A stretch of DNA of 64,000 bases, taken from the NCBI RefSeq assembly GCF_014190915.1, contig NZ_JACHVU010000010.1, positions 131,007-195,006 of the forward strand, in the 5' to 3' direction. Under the pieces are notes generated by a model that searched no databases, was not told where the DNA came from, and worked only from the letters and a program-made list of their open reading frames with translations. Origin of the DNA: Mycolicibacterium iranicum. GTDB lineage: Bacteria > Actinomycetota > Actinomycetes > Mycobacteriales > Mycobacteriaceae. The stretch's first letter is position 1; the number at the start of each line of letters is the position of its first letter. The translations under genes were made by a program, and so were the position numbers. Shown piece by piece: positions 26,543-34,631 of the stretch.

Positions 26543-26842
26543 TCAGCGGACGTCGACGTAGTAGACGTGGCCGGTGATGGTGCCCTGGTAGGTGTTGTCG
26601 CCGAAGTGGTCTTGGACGGTGCTGCGGATGGCGCCGCCCTGGTTGACTCCGACGACCTCGGCCTGGGAGAGCGGGGTGTCGGAGAGGCGGTTGACCACGA
26701 CGCGGTTGCCTTGGGCTTCGAGTTGGCTGATGGTGGTGCGGGCGTCGCCGCCGCTGGGGGCGGCCAGGGCGGGGGCGGCCAGGCCGAGGAAGGCGGCGGT
26801 GAGGGTGGCGGCTGCGGTGGTGGCGATGGTGAGGTTCTTCAT
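26543..26842 (-). CDS. Small secreted protein, unknown function
   Basis: This 99-residue protein has a clear Sec signal peptide (MKNLTIATTAAATLTAAFLG, cleavage after ALA-A near residue 28). The mature part is about 70 residues (TISQLEAQGNRVVVNRLSDT, then a C-terminal GTITGHVYYVDVR). It has no cysteine. It resembles a class of short mycobacterial exported proteins with the pattern LEAQGYxVxxNR, but I cannot assign a function. AGGGAAGAG precedes the ATG. It is divergent from the lipoprotein gene at 27064 across 221 nt. Confidence 0.75.
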   Translation of the reverse strand: MKNLTIATTAAATLTAAFLGLAAPALAAPSGGDARTTISQLEAQGNRVVVNRLSDTPLSQAEVVGVNQGGAIRSTVQDHFGDNTYQGTITGHVYYVDVR

Positions 26843-27063
26843 GATCGTGCTCTTCCCTTGTGTGGGTCGTAGCCGTGGAGCGGATCGCGCGGTGTCGACT
26901 GTGTGTGGTTGTTCGATCGTGGTGATCTGACCGGTTCAACCCGGGGTGGTGGCGGTTCATTTCGGTTGGCAGTGATTGATCGCCGCCTGGCAGAAACCGG
27001 CGCCATCACCCGAAAGTTCAGGGCTGGCGGTGGATGGTCAGACGTGGTTGGGACAATCGGTCC

Positions 27064-27321
27064 ATGAGAAAACTGTTGGTTGCGAGCCTCGCGTCACTGT
27101 CGCTCCTGTTCGCGGCATGCGGTGACGAGACGCCCTCCGAACAGTTCGGCTTCGCGGAAGTCGGGAAGTCCGCCCGCGACCGCATGGAAGCCAACGGCGG
27201 GATGTCGGTCCAGGATGCCTGCCAGGCTGAGGTCGACGCGCTGTCCGCGGACCGCCTCAAAGACCTCGTCGCAGCCGAAGTGGTGGACGGCTGCATCAGG
27301 GCGAACACCGGCGACAAGTAA
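27064..27321 (+). CDS. Small lipoprotein, unknown function
   Basis: This 85-residue lipoprotein has an n-region MRKLL, a hydrophobic core and a lipobox ending LFAAC at residue 19. Cys19 would be acylated, leaving a mature domain of about 66 residues that contains two further cysteines (VQDACQAEV and VVDGCIRAN) able to form a disulfide. ATG 27064 fits the signal peptide; the frame is open to 27034 (MVRRGWDNRS). It ends directly against the cellulase remnant that begins at the next base. Confidence 0.7.
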   Translation: MRKLLVASLASLSLLFAACGDETPSEQFGFAEVGKSARDRMEANGGMSVQDACQAEVDALSADRLKDLVAAEVVDGCIRANTGDK

Positions 27322-27810
27322 GCCATCACCTCGTATCTGTCCGGGGACTTCGACAACAACGGCGCCACCGACATCCCAGCGGGGCGCGGGACATGTCGTG
27401 GACGTTCTGGTCGTGGAATCCGAATTTGCGCGGTACGGGCGGGATCCTGGCCGGCGACTGGAACACCGTGAACACGAACAAGCTGGCCCACCTGGAAGCA
27501 CTCCAGTTCGACGTCGACGCGACCAGCCCGGGGGTTCCCGCGCAGTTCGTGGTGTCCCTCGCTGCGCCGTCCAGCCAGACCGTGACGGTCGGTTGAATCA
27601 CCGGCAACGGCACGGCGACCGGGGGCAGCGACTATGCCGCCACCGCAGGGACGGTGACGTTCCTTCCCGGCGAGACGAGGAAGACCATCTCCGTGGTCGT
27701 CTTCGGCGACCGACTGCTGGAAGGCACCGAGAGTTTCGTGGTCACCCTGTCGAGCCCGACGGGAGCCACCCTCTCCGACGCGACCGGTACCGGAACGATT
27801 CCCACCGGAC
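27322..27810 (+). pseudogene. Remnant of a GH5 cellulase fused to a Calx-beta domain
   Basis: No intact gene is present, but translated pieces look like the end of a secreted multidomain glycoside hydrolase. The first frame (27322 to about 27382) reads AITSYLSGDFDNNGATDIPA. A frame change then leads to MSWTFWSWNPNLRGTGGILA and DWNTVNTNKLAHLEALQFD, which match the C-terminal signature of family-5 cellulases. The same frame continues into a Calx-beta module (FVVSLAAPSSQTVTVG, a TGA stop at 27594, then ITGNGTATGGSDYAATAGTV and DRLLEGTESFVVTLSSP). One frameshift, one nonsense codon and the missing N-terminus make it non-functional. Family calls are from motif memory, without a search. Confidence 0.7.
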
Positions 27811-27816
27811 GGTCCT

Positions 27817-28482
27817 CTAGACCACGATCCGGTACCGACGCTCCGGGCGGCCGACGCCGTACTGCAGACGCAGCTCGACAGCGCCGGTACCGAGGTAGTG
27901 CTCCAGGTAGCGTCGAGCGCTGACCCGGGAAATCCCCACCAGGTCAGCGCATTCGGCGGCCGACACCTCGCCGGCACGTCGGACCGCGGCGAGCACGAGG
28001 TCACCGGTCTCGGCGCCCAGGCCCTTGGGCATGACCTTCACCGGTGCCACGGACGGCCCGCCGAACAGGGTGTCGATCAGGCTCTGGTCGGCACCGCCGG
28101 CCGACTGCAGCGCGTCCGCCCGTGCGGCGAAGGCGAGCATCTTCGCCTCCAGCTGGGGAAACTCGAACGGCTTGATCAGATAGTCGGCCGCGCCGCCGTC
28201 CAAAGCCCCTCGCACGGTGTCGAGTTCGCGGGCCGCGGTGATCATGATGACGTCGACGCGGTCACCCTCGGACCGGAGGCGCTGCAGCACATCGAGTCCG
28301 GTCATATCGGGCAGGTACACGTCGAGCAGGATCAGCTGGGGCCGCAGGTCCCGGGTCGCGGTCAACGCCTCGGCGCCGTTGCGCGCGACCCCGACAGCCC
28401 GGAAGCCCTCCACGCGGTCGACGAATCGGCGGTGGATCTCGGCGACCATGAAGTCGTCGTCGACGACCAGGACGTCACGCAT
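27817..28482 (-). CDS. Response regulator, CitB/DcuR family
   Basis: This 221-residue two-component response regulator has an N-terminal receiver domain (RDVLVVDDDFMVAEIHRRF) carrying the acidic pocket, the phospho-acceptor Asp in LILLDVYLPDMTGLDVL (about residue 55) and the Lys in YLIKPFEFPQ. The C-terminal winged or HTH region (about 150-221, EVSAAECADLVGISRVSARR) is typical of the CitB/DpiA/DcuR group, which controls di- and tricarboxylate transport. ATG 28482 overlaps the kinase stop by 8 nt, so kinase and regulator are translated together. The likely target is the divergent tctCBA operon. Confidence 0.9.
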   Translation of the reverse strand: MRDVLVVDDDFMVAEIHRRFVDRVEGFRAVGVARNGAEALTATRDLRPQLILLDVYLPDMTGLDVLQRLRSEGDRVDVIMITAARELDTVRGALDGGAADYLIKPFEFPQLEAKMLAFAARADALQSAGGADQSLIDTLFGGPSVAPVKVMPKGLGAETGDLVLAAVRRAGEVSAAECADLVGISRVSARRYLEHYLGTGAVELRLQYGVGRPERRYRIVV

Positions 28483-30151
28483 GACTCGGTACCGCCTTGA
28501 GCCGCACCAGGAATCGCGCGCCGCCACCCGGCGCGTCGTCGACCTCGATCGTGCCGCCGTGCTGCGCGGTCACCAGCCGCACCAGAGCCAGTCCTATGCC
28601 GCGCCCGCCGGGCACCTCCGGTTTGGACGTCACGCCGCGGGCGAAGATCGACTCTCGAAGATGCTCGGGAACCCCCGGACCCGAGTCGAGTACCGAGATC
28701 GTCAGGCCGTCCTCGTCGTCGATCCGGACGGTCACACCGGCCTCCGGCGCACCCACGGACACGTCGACGGCGTTGTCGATCAGGTTGCCCAGCAGGGTGA
28801 TCACGTCCGTGGCCAATGCCGGGTCCAGGGCCTGCAGGCGTGACCGCGGGTCGAGCCGCAGCGCGACACCGCTCTCGGCGGCCAGTGAGGTCTTGGCGAT
28901 CAGCAGCGCGGCGACGGCGGGGTCGGAGATGCGTTGCGTCACCGCATCGCTGATCTCGGCGCGGCGCCGCGTCAACGTGCCCACCAGGTCACGCACCGCA
29001 TCGTACTCACCGAGCTGTACGAGCCCGGAGATGGTGTGCAGCTGGTTGGCGAATTCGTGGGTCTGTGCGCGCAGCGTGTCGGTGACGCTCTTGTGCGAGG
29101 ACAGCTGCCCCTGCAGGGCGGCGAGCTCGGTGCTGTCGCGCATCGTGGTCACCGTGCCGATCCGGGTGCCCTGGCTGGTCGCCGCGCGCCGGCTCAGTGC
29201 CAGCACCCGGGTACGCGTGGCGATCACCGCATCGTCGGCAGCGCGGCCGTCGGCGTCCGACAGCAGCAGCGACACCACCGCGGGATCGATGCCCACCGAG
29301 TCCACCCGTCGGCCCACCGCGCTGCCGGGAACTCCGAGAAGGTCCTGTGCGCCGTCGTTGAGCAGCGTGATCTCGCCGTCGTTGTTCACGGCGATGACCC
29401 CTTCCCTGATGCTGTGCAGCAGCGCTTCGCGATGATCGGCCAGGCTGGCGATCTCGGCGACCTCAAGCCCGCGGGTGTGGCGTTTGATGCGCCGCGACAG
29501 CAGCCACGACGCCACCAGACCCAGCGCCGCGCCCAGCCCGAGGTACACCAGGAGACCTTCGCCGGCACCGCTGAGCAGCGCCCACACCGACGGATACTTC
29601 TCGCTGACCGAGGCCACGGCCATCACCTCACCGTCGGTGGACAGGATCGGCACCTGCCCGACCAGGCTGTGCGTGCCGTCGACGTCGGTGTCGCCGAACC
29701 AGGCCCGGCCCTCGTCGGCGCGGCTCGGGCCGAGGTCCACCCGCGCACCGATCCGCGACGGGTCCGACGACGCGCGCACCACTCCGTCGGGGCCGAGGAT
29801 CTCGGCGAGGCTGGCCCCCGACAGTGCCACCGCGCGGTCCACTTCGGGAGCCAGCGTGCGGGCGACGAAGGCGTCCGGCGGGTTCTGTTCGGTGCGCTCG
29901 CGCACGATCGGCGTGGAGGCCATGTTCTCGGCCACGGCGATCATGCGCTGGCCGCGGACCTCACGGAACTCGCCCTCGGACTGGGCCACCGACACCGCGG
30001 CGACCGCGATGAGCACGACGGCGACCACGACGAGCTGGAACACCAGGAACTGGCCGGCCAGGCTGCGCCCCCGCAGCAGGCCGACGATCGTGGTGCCCGT
30101 GTTCTTAATGACCACTACTTCCTTTGCGTCCACATGGGTGACGTGGGTCAC
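28475..30151 (-). CDS. Sensor histidine kinase, CitA/DcuS family
   Basis: This membrane sensor kinase of up to 558 residues has TM1 at about 33-57 (FLVFQLVVVAVVLIAVAAVS), an extracytoplasmic PDC-type sensor domain (about 60-190), and TM2 at about 192-213 (LLVYLGLGAALGLVASWLLS). A cytoplasmic PAS domain (REGVIAVNNDGEITLLND) precedes a DcuS-type H-box AQTHEFANQLHTISGLVQLG and an HATPase domain (NLIDNAVDVS, DSGPGVP, GRGIGLALV). The architecture is that of carboxylate sensors. The start is unclear: GTG 30151 is the longest and GTG 30115 has AAGGAA close by. It is divergent from tctC with about 50-85 nt between. Confidence 0.9.
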   Translation of the reverse strand: MTHVTHVDAKEVVVIKNTGTTIVGLLRGRSLAGQFLVFQLVVVAVVLIAVAAVSVAQSEGEFREVRGQRMIAVAENMASTPIVRERTEQNPPDAFVARTLAPEVDRAVALSGASLAEILGPDGVVRASSDPSRIGARVDLGPSRADEGRAWFGDTDVDGTHSLVGQVPILSTDGEVMAVASVSEKYPSVWALLSGAGEGLLVYLGLGAALGLVASWLLSRRIKRHTRGLEVAEIASLADHREALLHSIREGVIAVNNDGEITLLNDGAQDLLGVPGSAVGRRVDSVGIDPAVVSLLLSDADGRAADDAVIATRTRVLALSRRAATSQGTRIGTVTTMRDSTELAALQGQLSSHKSVTDTLRAQTHEFANQLHTISGLVQLGEYDAVRDLVGTLTRRRAEISDAVTQRISDPAVAALLIAKTSLAAESGVALRLDPRSRLQALDPALATDVITLLGNLIDNAVDVSVGAPEAGVTVRIDDEDGLTISVLDSGPGVPEHLRESIFARGVTSKPEVPGGRGIGLALVRLVTAQHGGTIEVDDAPGGGARFLVRLKAVPSHA

Positions 30152-30201
30152 TGTCGGGGTCCAGTATTGCTGAGCATCACAACCAAGTGATTGGGGACGA
30201 C

Positions 30202-31203
30202 ATGTTCGTAAGCGGCAGACACCGAAAAGGCTTCCGGCCGAGCCTCGGTCTGGTCCTCGCCGTCATCGCCGCGCTGCTGGTGTCGGCCTGCGGGGTGACC
30301 CGCGGCGAGGACACCAGCCTGCACCGTCTGCGGATGATGGTGCCCAACAGCCCCGGCGGCGGGTACGACCTCACCGCGCGCACCGCAGTGAAGATCATGG
30401 AAGACGACGACATCACCGGCCGCGTCGAGGTGTTCAACGTGATCGGCGCCGGCGGCACGGTGGCGATGGCGCGACTGATGAACGAACACGGCAACGGCGA
30501 TCTGATGATGATGATGGGCCTCGGCGTCGTCGGCGCGACCTACACCAACGGTTCCAAGGCACGCTCGTCGGATGCGACCGCGCTGGCCAAGGTGGTCGAG
30601 GAGCAGGAGGGCATCCTGGTCCCCGCGGACTCGCCGTTCCGGACCGTCCAGGACTTTGTCGACGCATGGAAGGCCGATCCGGCCAAGGTGACCATCGGCG
30701 GCGGATCGAGCCCCGGCGGCCCCGACCACCTCTTCCCGATGGAGACCGCCAAGGCCGTCGGGGTCGACCCCACCAAGGTCAACTTCATCTCCTACGACGG
30801 CGGCGGTGACCTGCTGACGGCGCTGCTGGGCAACAAGATCGCCGCGGGCACCTCCGGCCTGGGCGAGTACGTCGACCAGATCGAATCCGGTCAGGTGCGG
30901 GTGCTCGCGGTGTCGGGCAAGGAACGCGTCGAGGGCATCGACGCACCGACGCTGACGGAGGCCGGTGTGGATCTGACGTTCACCAACTGGCGCGGAGTGC
31001 TTGCCCCGCCGGGCATTTCGGATGAGGACCGCACCGCGATGATCAAGGTGCTCGAGGAATTGCACGCCACTGATGCCTGGAAGGAGGCGCTGGTGAAGAA
31101 CGGTTGGAGTGATGCCTTCATGACCGGGGAACCGTTCGAGGCGTTCCTGGAGGAACAGGACCGGCGCGTCGAGACGACGCTGAGCGATCTGGGGCTGCTG
31201 TGA
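30202..31203 (+). CDS. tctC: Tripartite tricarboxylate transporter solute-binding lipoprotein TctC
   Basis: TctC is the extracytoplasmic solute receptor of a tripartite tricarboxylate transporter. Here it is a 333-residue lipoprotein with lipobox LLVSAC at about residue 32. The Bug-family fold is indicated by LRMMVPNSPGGGYDLTART, FNVIGAGGTVAMARL, PAKVTIGGGSSPGGPD and VRVLAVSGKERVEG. ATG 30202 has GGGGACGA upstream; an in-frame GTG at 30187 is possible. It heads the operon tctC-tctB-tctA-usp and lies divergent from the CitA/CitB-type system. The ligand is probably a small carboxylate; its identity cannot be read from sequence. Confidence 0.9.
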   Translation: MFVSGRHRKGFRPSLGLVLAVIAALLVSACGVTRGEDTSLHRLRMMVPNSPGGGYDLTARTAVKIMEDDDITGRVEVFNVIGAGGTVAMARLMNEHGNGDLMMMMGLGVVGATYTNGSKARSSDATALAKVVEEQEGILVPADSPFRTVQDFVDAWKADPAKVTIGGGSSPGGPDHLFPMETAKAVGVDPTKVNFISYDGGGDLLTALLGNKIAAGTSGLGEYVDQIESGQVRVLAVSGKERVEGIDAPTLTEAGVDLTFTNWRGVLAPPGISDEDRTAMIKVLEELHATDAWKEALVKNGWSDAFMTGEPFEAFLEEQDRRVETTLSDLGLL

Positions 31204-31715
31204 GCACCACCGAGAGGCCCGAGACCCCCGTGCGCCCCGATTACGCCCAGTACGTCGTCTGTGCGGTGATGGTGGTCGTCGGAGCGTTCCTGCTCTATGA
31301 CGCGCTGTCGATCCCCGACGGCTACGCCAAAGTCGATCCCGTGGGGCCGCGGCTCTTTCCGATCGTGATCGGCGCAGGGCTGCTCGTGATGGCGGTGATC
31401 CTGGCGATCGCCATCCCGCGCGGATCGCGGGGCGAGGCGGACGCGGGGGAGGACATCGACCCGGACATGCCGAGCGACTGGCGCACGGTGGGGCTGCTGG
31501 TCGGACTGTTCATCCTGCTGATCGTGCTGGTGCAGCCGCTGGGCTGGGCCATCGCCGGGGCGCTGTTCTTCGCCGGATGCGCGACCGTCCTGGGCAGCAA
31601 GCACTACGTGCGCAACATCGCCATCGGCGCCGTGCTGGCCGTCGCCAGCTTCTATGCGTTCTACTCCGGGCTCGGAATCCCGCTGCCCGCAGGCATTCTG
31701 GATGGGATTCTGTAA
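31200..31715 (+). CDS. tctB: Tripartite tricarboxylate transporter small membrane subunit TctB
   Basis: This 171-residue small membrane subunit has four hydrophobic helices (about residues 17-38, 50-70, 92-110 and 130-160). Family motifs are ALSIPDGYAKVDPVGPRLFP, where the GP-x-x-FP turn is typical, and VQPLGWAIAGALFFAG. It assembles with TctA in the cytoplasmic membrane. GTG 31200 overlaps the tctC stop as GTGA and tctA begins with no gap, so the three transporter subunits are coupled. Confidence 0.88.
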   Translation: MSTTERPETPVRPDYAQYVVCAVMVVVGAFLLYDALSIPDGYAKVDPVGPRLFPIVIGAGLLVMAVILAIAIPRGSRGEADAGEDIDPDMPSDWRTVGLLVGLFILLIVLVQPLGWAIAGALFFAGCATVLGSKHYVRNIAIGAVLAVASFYAFYSGLGIPLPAGILDGIL

Positions 31716-33257
31716 ATGGAGAATTTCGACTGGCTGCTTCAGGGCTTCTCCGAAGCCGCGACCCCGATGAATCTGCTGTACGCGGTCATCGGCGTGCTGC
31801 TGGGCACCGCCGTCGGCGTGCTGCCCGGCATCGGCCCCGCGATGACCGTCGCGCTGCTGCTGCCGATCACCTACAACGTCAGCCCCAGCGCCGCGTTCAT
31901 CATGTTCGCCGGCATCTTCTACGGGGGTATGTACGGCGGATCGACCACCTCGATCCTGCTCAACACCCCGGGTGAATCGTCGTCGGTGATCACGGCCATC
32001 GAGGGCAACAAGATGGCCAAGGCGGGCCGCGCCGCCCAGGCGCTGGCCACCGCGGCGATCGGTTCGTTCGTCGCGGGCACCATCGGCACCGTTCTGATCG
32101 CGGCGTTCGCGCCGGCGATCTCACGGTTCGCCGTCACACTCGGCGCCCCGTCCTACCTGGCCATCATGCTGTTCGCGCTGGTCGCCGTCACCGCCGTGCT
32201 CGGTTCGTCGAAGATGCGCGGCATGATCTCGCTGCTGCTGGGGCTCGCCATCGGCATCGTCGGCATCGACTCGCTGACCGGGCAGCCGCGCGCCACCTTC
32301 GGCATCCCGCTGCTCAGCGACGGCATCGACATCGTCGTCATCGCGGTCGCGGTCTTCGCCGTCGGCGAAGCCCTCTGGGTCGCTGCACATCTGCGCCGCC
32401 GCCCGGCCGACGTCATCCCCGTCGGACGCCCGTGGATGAGCAAGCAGGACTGGGGACGCTCCTGGAAGCCATGGCTTCGTGGCACGGCGTTCGGGTTCCC
32501 GTTCGGTGCGCTCCCGGCAGGCGGCGCCGAACTCCCGACCTTCCTCAGCTACATCACCGAGAAGCGGCTCTCCAAGCATCCCGAGGAATTCGGCAAGGGC
32601 GCCATCGAAGGTGTCGCCGGTCCCGAAGCGGCCAACAACGCCTCGGCCGCAGGCACTCTGGTGCCGATGCTGTCGCTGGGCCTGCCGACCAACGCCACCG
32701 CGGCGGTGATCCTCACGGCGTTCGTGTCCTACGGCATTCAACCCGGGCCGACCCTGTTCGACAAGGAACCCCTGCTGATCTGGACGTTGATCGCGAGCCT
32801 GTTCATCGGCAACTTCCTGCTGCTGGTGCTCAACCTCCCGCTCGCGCCGCTGTGGGCCAAGCTGTTGCGCACCCCGCGGCCGTACCTGTACGCCGGCATC
32901 CTGTTCTTCGCCACCCTGGGCGCCTTCGCGGTCAACCTGCAGCCGCTCGATCTGGCCCTGCTGCTGATCTTCGGTCTGATGGGGCTCATGATGCGTCGCT
33001 TCGGACTTCCCGTGCTGCCGTTGATCATCGGCGTCATCCTCGGGCCGCGCATCGAGCGTCAGCTGCGGCAGAGCCTCCAGCTCGGCGGCGGCGAGTGGGG
33101 GAGCCTGTTCACCGAACCCGTCGCGATCGTCACCTACGTGCTGATGGGGCTGCTGTTGGCGGCGCCGTTGGTCCTGCGGCTGATGCACCGCAGCGAAGAG
33201 ACGCTGCTGGTGGTCGAGGACGACAAGGACCAACGGGAGAAAGCGGGTCAGCAGTAA
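31716..33257 (+). CDS. tctA: Tripartite tricarboxylate transporter large membrane subunit TctA
   Basis: TctA is the permease, with about 12 membrane helices over 513 residues. Two conserved repeats are visible: GVLPGIGPAMTVALLLPITY with FYGGMYGGSTTSIL, and GALPAGGAELPTFLS with AANNASAAGTLVPMLSLGLP. These resemble the paired substrate/cation sites known in the family. The C-terminus ends in a charged tail (EETLLVVEDDKDQREKAGQQ) beyond the last helix. The ATG follows the tctB stop directly, and the TAA stop overlaps the ATG of the stress-protein gene (TAATG). Confidence 0.92.
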   Translation: MENFDWLLQGFSEAATPMNLLYAVIGVLLGTAVGVLPGIGPAMTVALLLPITYNVSPSAAFIMFAGIFYGGMYGGSTTSILLNTPGESSSVITAIEGNKMAKAGRAAQALATAAIGSFVAGTIGTVLIAAFAPAISRFAVTLGAPSYLAIMLFALVAVTAVLGSSKMRGMISLLLGLAIGIVGIDSLTGQPRATFGIPLLSDGIDIVVIAVAVFAVGEALWVAAHLRRRPADVIPVGRPWMSKQDWGRSWKPWLRGTAFGFPFGALPAGGAELPTFLSYITEKRLSKHPEEFGKGAIEGVAGPEAANNASAAGTLVPMLSLGLPTNATAAVILTAFVSYGIQPGPTLFDKEPLLIWTLIASLFIGNFLLLVLNLPLAPLWAKLLRTPRPYLYAGILFFATLGAFAVNLQPLDLALLLIFGLMGLMMRRFGLPVLPLIIGVILGPRIERQLRQSLQLGGGEWGSLFTEPVAIVTYVLMGLLLAAPLVLRLMHRSEETLLVVEDDKDQREKAGQQ

Positions 33258-33649
33258 TGATCGTCATCGGTTACACCGCAGACGCCTTCGGGCACGCGGC
33301 GCTGGAGCACGGCATCGCCGAAGCGGAACTGCGCGGCACGGACCTGCTGGTGGTCAACGCGACGTCGGGGGAGTCCTACGTCGACGCCCGCTTCGCCGAC
33401 GAGACCGAGGTGCACGACGTCGAGGCCCGGCTCGCCGAGTGCGGCATCGCGTTCGAGCTGATCCAGCCGGTCGGGGTGGATCCCGCCGAGGAGCTGCTCG
33501 CGGCGATGGACCGCCCGGAGGCCCAACTGCTCGTCGTCGGCATCCGGCACCGCAACCCGGTCGGCAAGCTGCTGCTGGGAAGCGTCGCGCAGAAGCTGAT
33601 CCTGGAGTGTCCCAAGCCCGTACTGGCGGTCAAGCCCGCCGACACCTGA
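33257..33649 (+). CDS. Universal stress protein family protein
   Basis: This 130-residue UspA-fold protein begins MIVIGYTADAFGHAALEHGI. The nucleotide-binding pattern G-2x-G-9x-G-S is represented by VVGIRHRNPVGKLLLGSVAQ, and the end LECPKPVLAVKPA is typical, so ATP or another nucleotide may bind. It overlaps tctA by one base (TAATG), so it is probably made in proportion to the transporter. USP proteins encoded with secondary transporters often bind or regulate the transporter; that role is inference here. Confidence 0.88.
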   Translation: MIVIGYTADAFGHAALEHGIAEAELRGTDLLVVNATSGESYVDARFADETEVHDVEARLAECGIAFELIQPVGVDPAEELLAAMDRPEAQLLVVGIRHRNPVGKLLLGSVAQKLILECPKPVLAVKPADT

Positions 33650-33671
33650 CCCGATGTGACAGCCTGAGGGC

Positions 33672-34631
33672 ATGGGACGGTACGCAGGCGCTTTCGGACC
33701 GCACGCACCGGAGGCCACCTATGTGCGGCACAGCTTTCCGGAGTTGCTGTTCGATACCGGTGAGGTGCAGCTGAACTACGCGGTCGCCGGTCATCCCGAC
33801 CGGCCCCCGCTGCTGCTGATTCCCGGCCAGTCGGAATCCTGGTGGGGCTATGAGGCCGCAATGCCGTTGCTGGCCGAGCACTTTCACGTGCACGCCGTCG
33901 ATCTGCGAGGGCAGGGCAGATCCACGCGCACACCGCACCGGTACACGCTCGACAACGTCGGAAACGACCTCGTCCGGTTCCTCGACGGCGTCATCGGCAG
34001 ACCGGCCTTCGTCAGCGGCCTGTCGTCGGGCGGATTGACCAGCGCCTGGCTCTCGGCCTACGCCAGGCCGGGGCAGGTGATCGCCGCCTGCTGGGAGGAT
34101 CCGCCGTTCTTCAGCTCCGAGACCGCACCGCTGGTCGGGCCCGCCATCACCGACAGCATCGGCCCTCTGTTCGGGATGTGGGCACGGTACCTGGGCGATC
34201 AGTGGAGCGTCGGCGACTGGGACGGCTTCGTCGCCGCGGTGCCGCGTGAGCTGGCCGACTGGCAGGCGCACGTCGCGCTGGTCGTGGGCACGGCCGAGCC
34301 GGCGCAGAACCTGCGCGAATACGATCCCGAGTGGGGAAAGGCTTTCATCACAGGCACATTCGCGGCCAGCTGCCCGCACCATGTGATGCTGAGCCAGGTG
34401 AAGGTGCCGGTGCTGTTCACCCACCACTTCCGGATGATCGACCAGGATTCGGGGGGCTTGATCGGCGCCTGTTCGGACATCCAGGCCGGTCGGGTGACGC
34501 AGCTGGTCAAGGGCGGCGGCGCGCCCCTGACCTACAGATCGTTTCCGATGATGGGCCACTCCATGCACGGCCAGGACCCGGCGCTGTTCGCCGAGACGGT
34601 CATCGAGTGGTTCACGGCCTTCACGCGGTGA
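33672..34631 (+). CDS. Alpha/beta hydrolase
   Basis: This 319-residue alpha/beta hydrolase fold protein has no signal peptide. The oxyanion-side motif LLLIPGQSESWWGYE (HG-like) is at about residue 48, followed by VHAVDLRGQGRSTRTPHRYT. The nucleophile elbow FVSGLSSGGLTSAW gives Ser near residue 119, and the catalytic His lies in FPMMGHSMHGQDP near residue 300. The substrate (ester, lactone or other) is not predictable. It starts 22 nt after the stress-protein gene and may share its transcript. The 3' end overlaps the convergent membrane-protein gene by 11 nt. Confidence 0.85.
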   Translation: MGRYAGAFGPHAPEATYVRHSFPELLFDTGEVQLNYAVAGHPDRPPLLLIPGQSESWWGYEAAMPLLAEHFHVHAVDLRGQGRSTRTPHRYTLDNVGNDLVRFLDGVIGRPAFVSGLSSGGLTSAWLSAYARPGQVIAACWEDPPFFSSETAPLVGPAITDSIGPLFGMWARYLGDQWSVGDWDGFVAAVPRELADWQAHVALVVGTAEPAQNLREYDPEWGKAFITGTFAASCPHHVMLSQVKVPVLFTHHFRMIDQDSGGLIGACSDIQAGRVTQLVKGGGAPLTYRSFPMMGHSMHGQDPALFAETVIEWFTAFTR

